From an uncultured Ligilactobacillus sp. (GTDB lineage: Bacteria; Bacillota; Bacilli; Lactobacillales; Lactobacillaceae), in contig CALVCU010000015.1 in the NCBI GenBank assembly GCA_944326135.1, positions 1-64,000 on the forward strand: a stretch of 64,000 nt of DNA, written 5' to 3'. Numbering within the stretch: position 1 is the first letter of the stretch; every line of letters begins with the position of its first letter. A program made the position numbers and the translations under genes. The notes under the pieces are model-generated. The model saw only the letters and a program-made list of their open reading frames with translations, did not search any database and had not been told where the DNA came from. This document shows positions 36,430 through 44,478 of this stretch, piece by piece.

Positions 36430-38391
36430 ATGCAAAAGGATATAAGGCTACACCTTTTACGCTCAATTTTTGCAACATTGGGTGTCATTATAGGTATGCT
36501 AGTATTTTTCCAATGCCGTATAAATGCTAGCGATGTTACTGTTAACGGCTTAGCAGAAAATCAAGCAGTGATAAAAGATCTTAAAGGGAATCAAGTTTCT
36601 GATACACAAGAATTAAACAAGTATGAATACTTTAAGGTTACATATCATTGGTCAATTCCTGATTCTGAAACAATTGAATCAGGTGATACTGTAACTTTTG
36701 AAATTCCTAATAATATTCGTGTGTGTAGTGATGTAACTTTTAATATTACTGATGCACAAGGTCAAACTGTTGGAAAGGCTAAAATTAAAGCTAATTCAAG
36801 TACAGGAACGGTAACTTTTTCTAATATTCCTACTGAATTTAGATATAATCGTCATGGAACATTAACATTTTATGGTGAAGGAAAAGTTGAACAACAAACA
36901 GATATTAACAACTGGATGATTGATAAAGGTGGTTGGGTTAATGATGCGAAAATAGGACCTGATGGAAAACCAACTCAATTGTACTGGAATGTAGTACTTA
37001 ATCCAGCAGGAAAAACAATTTCAAATGTAACTTTTGTTGATAAACTACAAAATGGTCAAACAATTATGACTGATACGATTGTCGCATATAAAGTTGATGG
37101 CCAAGAATTGGGGGAACAGTTAAATCCAACACTTACTCAAGATGAAAACGGAAATGTGACTCTTAACTTTGGTGATATTAATTATCCAATTTATATAAAA
37201 TATCAGACTAAATTAAGTTCTGATGCAGTAACAAATTCAACTGATGAATGGGAAAATACTGGAATTATTAATTGGAATAATACAAGTTCAGAAAAGGCAG
37301 CTGCAATAATGCGTTATGGTGGATTAGGTGTAGCTGATGGCTATGATGGTTCTGTTGAACTTGAAAAATTATCAGAGGAAACTAATCAACCACTTCAAGG
37401 GGCAGTCTTTAATTTAGAAGATGAAGAGGGAAATGTAATTGAATCAGATTTAATTACAGATGAAAATGGTCAAATTTTAATTGCTAATATTAAAGACGGA
37501 AACTACCAATTTGTTGAAACTAAAGCACCTGAAGGGTATCAATTGAATACTACACCAATTAAATTTACTATCGATGATACTAATCCAGAGAAATTGCATA
37601 TTAAATTAACAGCATTTAATCAAAAAGCAGTTTCTTCAAGCTCAAGCAGTTCTTCAATATTATCTTCAAGTTCTAGTTTAAGCAGTTTATCATCAATTTT
37701 TAGTTCAAGTTCTTCTGCTTCAAGTAGCAGTAGTATATTAAGTTCAAGTAGTAGTATTTTAAGTTCATCAAGTAGTTCTGCTTCTGCAAGCTCAAGTGTA
37801 ATTCCAAGTATGTCATCAAGCAGTAGCAGTAGTTCATCAATAATTGCTTCTACAAGTAGTTCTACTTCAGTACCAGCAATAAGTTCAAGCTTAAGTAGTT
37901 CTTCAAGTTCAAGTAATCAACCAATTATAAGTAGTTCAAGTACAGGACAAAAAGTTCCTGTACAGTCAAGTCAGAGCTCAATATTATCATCAAGTTTGCC
38001 AATGTATAGTAGTTCAGTGCTACCATCATCAAGCTCAAACTTAGTGCCAAGTGAATCAATTAACAGTGTTTCAAGTAGTCAATCTACTATAACTGATACT
38101 GGTAAAAATATTGATGATCCACAATCATCAACTACAACAAAATCATCAGTAATTAGTACAACTAAGGCACCAACATCATTTGATAATAAAAATGATGATC
38201 CAGTAGTTTTAATTGGTAAGAGTGAAAAAGCAAGCTCACATGTAAGTTCTGTAAAATCAAGCAAAAATGCAAGTAGTAAAGCATCTTTACCACAAACAGG
38301 TGAAAACCAAAAATTAGGTAATACTATTAGCATTATTGGAATAGTTACAATGACAATAGCAGCTGGAGCAATTATTTTTAAAGTTAAATAA
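36430..38391 (+). CDS. LPxTG-anchored serine-rich adhesin with a Cna-B domain
   Basis: A 653-residue surface protein, the largest of three paralogues. Signal peptide ends near residue 34 (INASD). Two Ig-like collagen-adhesin modules follow (ELNKYEYFKVTYHWSIPD, LYWNVVLNPAGKTISNVTF). Next is one Cna-B/SpaA-type domain (VELEKLSEETNQPLQGAVFN to YQFVETKAPEGYQLN, about 315-400), which can form an internal isopeptide bond. A serine-rich stalk runs to about 615. The C-terminus is a canonical sorting signal: LPQTG, helix and basic FKVK. ATG at 36430. It should be covalently wall-linked by a housekeeping sortase not present in this window. Confidence 0.9.
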   Translation: MQKDIRLHLLRSIFATLGVIIGMLVFFQCRINASDVTVNGLAENQAVIKDLKGNQVSDTQELNKYEYFKVTYHWSIPDSETIESGDTVTFEIPNNIRVCSDVTFNITDAQGQTVGKAKIKANSSTGTVTFSNIPTEFRYNRHGTLTFYGEGKVEQQTDINNWMIDKGGWVNDAKIGPDGKPTQLYWNVVLNPAGKTISNVTFVDKLQNGQTIMTDTIVAYKVDGQELGEQLNPTLTQDENGNVTLNFGDINYPIYIKYQTKLSSDAVTNSTDEWENTGIINWNNTSSEKAAAIMRYGGLGVADGYDGSVELEKLSEETNQPLQGAVFNLEDEEGNVIESDLITDENGQILIANIKDGNYQFVETKAPEGYQLNTTPIKFTIDDTNPEKLHIKLTAFNQKAVSSSSSSSSILSSSSSLSSLSSIFSSSSSASSSSSILSSSSSILSSSSSSASASSSVIPSMSSSSSSSSSIIASTSSSTSVPAISSSLSSSSSSSNQPIISSSSTGQKVPVQSSQSSILSSSLPMYSSSVLPSSSSNLVPSESINSVSSSQSTITDTGKNIDDPQSSTTTKSSVISTTKAPTSFDNKNDDPVVLIGKSEKASSHVSSVKSSKNASSKASLPQTGENQKLGNTISIIGIVTMTIAAGAIIFKVK

Positions 38392-38404
38392 TGATTTATA
38401 AAGG

Positions 38405-38438
38405 AAAAGCGAATGCATAATTAACGCATTCGCTTTTT
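38405..38438 (+). terminator. Terminator of the third adhesin gene
   Basis: AAAAGCGAATGC pairs with GCATTCGCTTTTT, 14 bases after the stop codon. Confidence 0.9.
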
Positions 38439-38507
38439 AGCTATAACATCTGGATTGTGAACATAGGGGAATGATGTATAGCGGTTAACTTTATTATAAA
38501 AAAAGAT

Positions 38508-38518
38508 GGGGGGGGGGG
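38508..38518 (+). repeat. Homopolymer tract of 11 G
   Basis: An uninterrupted G11 in an AT-rich intergenic region between convergent genes. Such tracts change length easily by slippage and are also prone to assembly error. It lies outside any reading frame I can support. Confidence 0.85.
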
Positions 38519-38576
38519 TCAAGAACCCACTGTTTACAATAGTTTGAAGATTTTATTGGAATATAAATCATAAATT

Positions 38577-39338
38577 TTAGATAAATGATTTAATTCCCAT
38601 ATATAGAAGAATAAGTGCAATTATTGGTTTAAAAATTCGATTAATCCAGTTGTTTTCAGTATTTATTTTTTGCATTATATAAGGTGCGATTAAGGCGCCA
38701 ACAGTTGTTCCTAATATCATATAAAAGACTAAGTTCCAAGCAATTTTCATGGTGTTAAAATGTAATCCAATTCCTAATAGTGTAGTCCATACTCTAATAT
38801 ATGATGAAGTTGCTGCGGCTTGAGCCATTGGGGCATCTAAGAGTAACATACCAGCAACTAATGGGCCTCCACCTGACATTCCTGCAAGTCCAATCATAAT
38901 TCCACTGATTACACTAGCAAAATTAGCCATTACTCGATGAAGTTTATGATGGACATAACTTTGATGTTTTAGATGAGGATCAACAAATACATGAAATAAA
39001 ATTGTGATTGCTAAAACAATTAAAATGATACTGATAATGATTTGATAGTAATGTTGGTTAATAAAAGGGACGATAAGACTTCCACCTAAGGTTCCACATA
39101 TTGCCCAAATTAATAATTTATTTCCCTGGTTATAATTGATGAGATTTTTTCGATGATAAAAATAAGTGCCAACAATTAAAGCTGGCAAAGTGATTACTAA
39201 AGCACTAGCCGCCGCAGTTTTGTCAGGAAGATGAAAAAATGTGATCAAACAGCCAATGTATAAAGCTGCTCCCATTCCAACTGAAATGAGAATGAATCCA
39301 ATGATAAAACCACATAAAGTTAACATTAAAATATTCAT
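38577..39338 (-). CDS. TauE/SafE (TSUP) family anion exporter
   Basis: A 253-residue protein with eight membrane segments and the family signature near the N-terminus of each half (GFIIGFILISVGMGAALYIG; ISGIMIGLAGMSGGGPLVAG). The family exports sulfite, sulfonates or organic anions. ATG at 39338 follows AAAGGA. It is divergent from oxalyl-CoA decarboxylase and preceded by a long structured leader ending in a terminator, so expression is probably set by attenuation. Export of oxalate or formate would fit the neighbour, but this is speculation. Confidence 0.8.
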   Translation of the reverse strand: MNILMLTLCGFIIGFILISVGMGAALYIGCLITFFHLPDKTAAASALVITLPALIVGTYFYHRKNLINYNQGNKLLIWAICGTLGGSLIVPFINQHYYQIIISIILIVLAITILFHVFVDPHLKHQSYVHHKLHRVMANFASVISGIMIGLAGMSGGGPLVAGMLLLDAPMAQAAATSSYIRVWTTLLGIGLHFNTMKIAWNLVFYMILGTTVGALIAPYIMQKINTENNWINRIFKPIIALILLYMGIKSFI

Positions 39339-39382
39339 TTCTATGTTCCTTTCACATGAAATTTTCCTTATCCAATAAAAAA

Positions 39383-39640
39383 ACCTTACTATCTTTGGCG
39401 TGATAGTAAGGCCGAAACAAAATAAGCTTACCCGAGTACGGAGTGCGCATTACTCTAAATAGGATGGAAATTCGTATACCTGTGTAAAGCGAAATTGAGG
39501 TAGGTTGAAAGTATTTATCTTCCAACCATCTTTATCATAACCTCAACGAAACTAAGTTTCAATCAAAATCTCTTTGCCTTAAATGAGATACAAAGAACCT
39601 TTGCTAGTTTAAAAAATGCCGCTCAAATATATCAAATTTT
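39383..39640 (-). ncRNA. Structured leader RNA with terminator before the TauE/SafE gene
   Basis: On the minus strand about 250 bases fold into a series of stems: CAAAG/CTTTG, GAAAC/GTTTC, TTGAGG/CCTCAA enclosing GGTTGGAAG/CTTTCAACC, GAGTA/TACTC, and finally a terminator CCTTACTATC/GATAGTAAGG with seven T residues, some 45 bases before the gene start. GTAAG (about 39425-39429) can also pair with the terminator's CTTAC, and GATGG with CCATC outside the first long stem, so alternative folds exist. I could not match it to a riboswitch or T-box core. It may instead be a separate non-coding RNA, such as 6S-like. Confidence 0.6.
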
Positions 39641-39738
39641 ATTCATATCATTATCACTTCTATGACCAAAAGAATAAGATAAAAATTAAGAGAGTGGTTC
39701 TCTTTAAGCTATTTCAAAATAAATAAGGAGAATAGATT

Positions 39739-41418
39739 ATGACAGAACAAATTACAGGTGCAGAATTACTAATTGAAGCATTAAAAAAGAATAATTTAAA
39801 AAATATATATGGGGTTGTAGGTATTCCAGTTACTGATTTAGCACGTATGGCGCAACGAAGTGGAATGCGTTATTTTGGATTTAGACGTGAAGATTCAGCA
39901 GTTAATGCAGCTGCTGCAGCCGGTTTTTTAACTGGAAAACCAGGATTAGCATTGACTGTCTCAGCTCCTGGATTTTTGAATGGGTTAGTGGCATTAGGAG
40001 AAGCTACAAAGAACTGTTTCCCAGTTATTATGATATCTGGTTCATCAGAACGTCATATTATTGATTTAAACCAGGGAGATTATGAAGGATTAGATCAATA
40101 CAATATTGCAAAGCCATTTTGTAAAGCAGCATATCGAGTAGATCGTCCAGAAGATATGGGATTAGCAGTTGCACGTGCAATTCGATCAGCTACGACTGGT
40201 CGTCCTGGTGGTGTATATCTTGATTTGCCAGCAGACACAATTGGTGCAATTTTAGATGAAAACATTGATCCTGAAAGTACAATCATTAAGGAAAATGATT
40301 TTGCTAAATTGAGACCTGCAAAAGAGGAAGTTACACGTGCAGTTGATGTTTTAAAACAAGCCAAAAAGCCTTTGATTATTTTGGGTAAAGGTGCTTCGAT
40401 TGCTCATGCTGAAGATGGTGTACGGGAATTTATTGAAACAACTAAGATTCCATACCTTCCAATGTCAATGGCGAAGGGCTTACTTCCAGATGATAGTGAA
40501 TCATGCGTAGCCGCAGCACGTTCATTATCATTTAGTGAAGCTGATGTTATTATGTTGGTTGGTGCACGTTTGAATTGGATGTTATCACATGGAAATAAAT
40601 TCAATCCAAACGCCAAGTTAATTCAAATTGATGTTGATCCAGATGAGATTGATTCTAATAAGAAGATTGCTGCCCCATTAGTTGGTGATATGAATGCAGT
40701 TTTTGAAGAATTAAATCCAGCGGTTAAAGAAGCAGGTATCAAAGCTTCACAAACTTGGCTAGATGCATTGAAAGCCAAAAAAGATGAAAACTTTGCTAAA
40801 ATGCAAAAACGGCTAACAACTCCTCGTTCACCAATGGGGTATTACGGTGCTATGCGTCCGATTAAAGAATTGATCCGCAAGAATCCCGATACTTATTTAA
40901 TAAGTGAAGGTGCAAATACATTGGATATTGGACGGAATGTAATTGATATTTTCAAACCACGGCATCGTCTTGATTCAGGAACATGGGGTGTAATGGGTGT
41001 TGGACTCGGTTATGCTATTGGGACTGCAATTGAAACTGGTCAAAAAGTAGTTTGTGTGGAAGGCGATAGTGCGTTTGGATTTGATGGAATGGAAATTGAA
41101 ACTATTTGTCGTTTACACTTACCTGTAACAATTGTAATCTTTAATAATGGTGGAATTTACAACGGAGCTGAAAAAGATCCAGCAGGTAGTGATCCTGCCC
41201 CAATTACATTGGACGCAAAGGGCCGTTATGATAAGCTTTCAGAAGCATTTGGTGGTTTAGCATATAATGTTACAACTCCAGAAGAATTAGATAAGGCTTT
41301 AAATGAAGCTTATGAATCAGGTAAACCTGCGATTATCAATGCAGTAATTGATCCTACATTAGGTAAGGAATCAGGGCACATTGGCAATTTGAATCCTAAA
41401 TTAGGAATAAAGCATTAA
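39739..41418 (+). CDS. oxc: Oxalyl-CoA decarboxylase
   Basis: Thiamine-diphosphate enzyme that turns oxalyl-CoA into formyl-CoA and CO2. The 559-residue protein matches the OXC subgroup rather than acetolactate synthase: GVVGIPVTDLARMAQRSGMR, FRREDSAVNAAAAAGF with the catalytic Glu, TVSAPGFLNGLVALGEATKN and LSGSSE-like ISGSSERHIIDLNQGDYEGL. The ThDP motif runs from EGDSAFGFDGMEIETICR to IFNNGGIYNG near residue 455-480. ATG at 39739 with AAGGAG. The usual partner, formyl-CoA transferase (frc), is not in this window. Single-gene transcript by its terminator. Confidence 0.95.
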   Translation: MTEQITGAELLIEALKKNNLKNIYGVVGIPVTDLARMAQRSGMRYFGFRREDSAVNAAAAAGFLTGKPGLALTVSAPGFLNGLVALGEATKNCFPVIMISGSSERHIIDLNQGDYEGLDQYNIAKPFCKAAYRVDRPEDMGLAVARAIRSATTGRPGGVYLDLPADTIGAILDENIDPESTIIKENDFAKLRPAKEEVTRAVDVLKQAKKPLIILGKGASIAHAEDGVREFIETTKIPYLPMSMAKGLLPDDSESCVAAARSLSFSEADVIMLVGARLNWMLSHGNKFNPNAKLIQIDVDPDEIDSNKKIAAPLVGDMNAVFEELNPAVKEAGIKASQTWLDALKAKKDENFAKMQKRLTTPRSPMGYYGAMRPIKELIRKNPDTYLISEGANTLDIGRNVIDIFKPRHRLDSGTWGVMGVGLGYAIGTAIETGQKVVCVEGDSAFGFDGMEIETICRLHLPVTIVIFNNGGIYNGAEKDPAGSDPAPITLDAKGRYDKLSEAFGGLAYNVTTPEELDKALNEAYESGKPAIINAVIDPTLGKESGHIGNLNPKLGIKH

Positions 41419-41429
41419 AGATAGTGATG

Positions 41430-41455
41430 AAGGGATGAATAATCCCTTCTTTTTA
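41430..41455 (+). terminator. Terminator of oxc
   Basis: AAGGGAT-GAATA-ATCCCTT followed by CTTTTTATTT, about 12 bases after the stop codon. Confidence 0.85.
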
Positions 41456-41563
41456 TTTGAGTTATATTGATCAAAAGTTATAAATAATTGTTTAACCATT
41501 AAAGCTGTGATAAGGTGGAAGCGTTGATATCTTAACATTTTTATATTAAAGGGGATCATAAAA

Positions 41564-42262
41564 ATGGAAACTTTAGCAATTATTTGGATTATAATTGGCT
41601 TTATTTCTGCTTTTATTATTTTATGTGATGTTATTAAACATCCACAACAAATGAGTATTATGAATGCTGTTTGGCCAATTAATGCATTATGGGGAGGGCC
41701 ATTAATTTTATGGGCATATTTTACATTAGGAAAACATCGAAAAATGCATATGAAATCAATGAAAATGGAAAAGATGCACATGAAGATGGAGATGCCTCCA
41801 AAAGATTCCAAATATAATCAATTTTGGCAAGGAATTATAGTAGACGCTCTTCACTGTGGTGCTGGATGTAGTCTTTCAGATTTAATTGGTTCTTGGATTT
41901 TTTACTATTTATTAAGTTTTAATTTATTTGGACAAAAGATATTTGGTGAGTGGCTATTTGATTATATTCTTGCTTTATTAATTGGGGTGTTATTCCAATA
42001 TGCAGCGATTGCTCCAATGATGCAAGGAAGTACAATTAGTAAATTATGGCGTGCATTTCGGATTGATTTTTGGTCATTGACTGCATGGCAAGTTGGAATG
42101 TATGGTTGGTCCGCAATCGTAACATTTATTTTCCAATGGCATTTTACTCCATTACAACCACAGTTTTGGCTAATGATGAGTATCGGAATGGCATGTGGCT
42201 TTATTACTGCATATCCAATGAACTGGCTCTTGGTTCGCAAAGGTATTAAAAGTGGAATGTAA
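41564..42262 (+). CDS. DUF4396-type membrane protein with Met/His-rich loop
   Basis: A 232-residue protein with five or six membrane segments. Between helices 2 and 3 lies a cytoplasmic or outer loop very rich in Met, His and Lys (HRKMHMKSMKMEKMHMKMEM, residues 58-77), then a conserved segment VDALHCGAGCSLSDLIGSW typical of DUF4396. The Cys pair and the Met/His loop suggest copper or another soft metal. ATG at 41564 with AAGGGG. Downstream of oxc but separated by a terminator, so independent. Confidence 0.78.
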   Translation: METLAIIWIIIGFISAFIILCDVIKHPQQMSIMNAVWPINALWGGPLILWAYFTLGKHRKMHMKSMKMEKMHMKMEMPPKDSKYNQFWQGIIVDALHCGAGCSLSDLIGSWIFYYLLSFNLFGQKIFGEWLFDYILALLIGVLFQYAAIAPMMQGSTISKLWRAFRIDFWSLTAWQVGMYGWSAIVTFIFQWHFTPLQPQFWLMMSIGMACGFITAYPMNWLLVRKGIKSGM

Positions 42263-42278
42263 ATATAAATGGCATATA

Positions 42279-42314
42279 AATAACCTAAGATAAAAAATCT
42301 TAGGTTATTTTTTT
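42279..42314. terminator. Terminator after the DUF4396 gene
   Basis: AATAACCTAAGAT/ATCTTAGGTTATT stem with T run on the plus strand; it also lies just beyond the stop of the leftward 29-residue ORF and can serve it. Confidence 0.88.
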
Positions 42315-42324
42315 ATGTTTTTAA

Positions 42325-42414
42325 TTAACAATTCAATTTTTTAAGACCTAAAATTACTAAACCAAGACCTAGAGTTAACATTGTAACAATCAAAATAACT
42401 GTACTTTTTTTCAT
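42325..42414 (-). CDS. Small hydrophobic protein, 29 residues
   Basis: An ORF with a very strong ribosome site (GGGGAGG, 8 nt before ATG at 42414). The peptide starts MKKSTVILIVTMLTLGLG, continues as one membrane helix and ends KKLNC. A promoter-like ATGACA, 17 bp, GATAAT lies upstream on the same strand, and the bidirectional terminator lies just downstream. So promoter, ribosome site, ORF and terminator are all in place for a stand-alone single-span microprotein. The end in Cys is notable. Family not recognised; could be a transporter-associated small protein or type I toxin-like peptide. Confidence 0.6.
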   Translation of the reverse strand: MKKSTVILIVTMLTLGLGLVILGLKKLNC

Positions 42415-42679
42415 AAATATTTCCTCCCCATCTTCTAAAACACTAAATAACAACATCTATTATCTTTATATTCTAGTTAGTTGTCATTATTTTTCAATTA
42501 TCTGAATGCGAATTAAATATGCGAAATGCCAATAATTTTGACGCAAAGAAACTAGCATTGAGGCTCTCTGACAGGCTGATTAAAATCAAATTGAGTGAAT
42601 GAAGTGACTTTTATAAATCATACATCACTCAATTATTTAATTATAGGGTCATTTTAAAACTCGTTTGGAGGCGAATTTT
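42415..42679. promoter_or_regulatory. Leader of the first GadC-like gene
   Basis: Contains the leftward promoter of the 29-residue ORF and, rightward, a perfect inverted repeat AATTGAGTGA (42589-42598) / TCACTCAATT (42625-42634) before the ribosome site GGAGG. The rightward promoter is not obvious. No match to a known riboswitch core was seen. Confidence 0.4.
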
Positions 42680-44371
42680 ATGGAAAAAGCAAATAATAAG
42701 CAGCCGAAACCACAAAAGTATTTTATGTCGACTGTTGCTTTAACAATGCTGAATGTTGTCATGATTGCTGGTTTAGGAAACGATCCACAACAAGCTTTCT
42801 ATGGGCTATCATCAGTTACATATTTTCTGATTGGATTTATCTTATTCTTCATTCCGACTGCATTAGTTTCAGCTGAATTGGCAAGTGGCTGGCCTCAACG
42901 TGGAGGAATTTTCCGTTGGGTCGGCGAAGGCTTAGGTAAAGGTTGGGCGTTTACTTGTTTGATAATTTTATGGTTTCAAACGACATTTAACTTAGGTGCT
43001 GGGATGCCTAACTTTGCTGCTACAATCATGTTTTTCTCTCCACATTATCATAAAGCGATTCAGTTTTTGGAACATCCACAACATGAAATTTTAATCATGT
43101 GTGGTTTTATTGCATTGTTCTGGTTCGTAACTTGGTTAGCAGCACGTGGAACTAAAACTTTCGCTAACATCGCAAAATATGGTGTTATCGTGGGAACGTT
43201 TATTCCATTAGGTGTAATGATTATTTTAACCATTGTCTGGTTATGCCAAGGTCATAAGCCTGCAATGCCAATCGGAGCAAAATATCTAATTCCCCAATGG
43301 AATGGTATGGGTACATTAGCGTTAGTGGCTGGTGTTCTCTTTAGTTGGACTGGAATTGATATGAATGCTGCACACATCAAAGAATTACGAAATCCAGAGA
43401 AACAGTATCCACTTTCAATTTTATTTGCTGGGATTGCTGCGTTGGCAATTTTCGTCATTGGAACATTGATTATTGCAACGATTATTCCTGCAAGTAAACT
43501 AAATATCTTGGATGCATTATTTGTTACTTTCCACGATTTAGGGGAAACATTTAATTTTCCATGGTTATACATGGTATTCATTTATATTAACTTTATTTTA
43601 CTAATTGCAATGTGGACAACTAATTTAGCCGGTCCATCATTCATGTTAGGGCAAGCAGGTCAAAGTGGTTTGTTACCAAAATGGTTACAAAATTACAACA
43701 AACACGGTATGCCTTCAAAAATGATGTATTTCCAAGCACTTTGTGTCACAATTATTGCGTTCTTAGTAAAACTATTACCAAATGTCGAAGGCTTTTTCAT
43801 TATGGTTACTCAAACCATTACGATTTTATATTTAATCTACTATATTATCATGTTTATTGCGTTTATTAGATTACGGTATAACCAAGCCAATCGGCCACGT
43901 TCATTCAAAGTTCCTGGTGGTAAATTTGGCGCTTGGTTGGTTACAATTGTTGGAATTGCTTCATCTATTTTTGGAATTGTTATTGCATTTTATCCACCAA
44001 CTCAAGTCAAACAAGAAGTTGGTTCTGGAACAGTTTATGTTGTCACAATTGCATGTTTGGTTGCAGTTGTTTTGCTAGTTGCTTTAGGCCTATATCAATT
44101 ATCCAAGCATCATAATAAGACTCACAATAATGATTGGGTCAACGATCAAAATAAGTTTGCTCCTTACACTTGGGAAATCGAAGGTTTAAAGAAACCACAA
44201 AAAGTTGAATCCAATGTGCCAACAGATATTATGTCAAAAGGACAAAATCCAATGGGTGTTCCGGTTAAGTATCATTTTGATCCAAACAAAAAGGTGAAAT
44301 TACCTAAAGATTGGGCTAAACCAACGGCGGATATTGAGAAATATGCTAAGGAAATGCGCGATCACAAATAA
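42680..44371 (+). CDS. GadC-like glutamate/GABA-type amino acid antiporter, copy 1
   Basis: A 563-residue APC transporter from ATG at 42680 (GGAGG 8 nt upstream). It has 12 membrane segments with GadC-type landmarks: STVALTMLNVVMIAGLGNDP, SAELASGWPQRGGIFRWVGE in helix 3, FSWTGIDMNAAHIKELRNPE in helix 6-7. A soluble C-terminal tail of about 95 residues may act as the pH-gated plug known from GadC. The second copy at 46465-48183, in opposite orientation, is nearly identical in protein sequence. No glutamate decarboxylase is in the window, so the exchanged pair is unknown. Confidence 0.83.
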   Translation: MEKANNKQPKPQKYFMSTVALTMLNVVMIAGLGNDPQQAFYGLSSVTYFLIGFILFFIPTALVSAELASGWPQRGGIFRWVGEGLGKGWAFTCLIILWFQTTFNLGAGMPNFAATIMFFSPHYHKAIQFLEHPQHEILIMCGFIALFWFVTWLAARGTKTFANIAKYGVIVGTFIPLGVMIILTIVWLCQGHKPAMPIGAKYLIPQWNGMGTLALVAGVLFSWTGIDMNAAHIKELRNPEKQYPLSILFAGIAALAIFVIGTLIIATIIPASKLNILDALFVTFHDLGETFNFPWLYMVFIYINFILLIAMWTTNLAGPSFMLGQAGQSGLLPKWLQNYNKHGMPSKMMYFQALCVTIIAFLVKLLPNVEGFFIMVTQTITILYLIYYIIMFIAFIRLRYNQANRPRSFKVPGGKFGAWLVTIVGIASSIFGIVIAFYPPTQVKQEVGSGTVYVVTIACLVAVVLLVALGLYQLSKHHNKTHNNDWVNDQNKFAPYTWEIEGLKKPQKVESNVPTDIMSKGQNPMGVPVKYHFDPNKKVKLPKDWAKPTADIEKYAKEMRDHK

Positions 44372-44478
44372 TATTAAAAAATTGAAGTAAAATGACAGGT
44401 TATTTATAATCAATAATACAGAAGATAGTCAAAACAGTTTTGTTTTACTATTTAGGATATTTGAAGGGAGACTTAAAA

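Noticed and set aside
37630..38090. Repetitive DNA in the third adhesin gene, considered as a repeat array
   Set aside because: It is serine codons of mixed usage (AGT, AGC, TCA, TCT) in an open frame, not a regular DNA repeat or CRISPR array.
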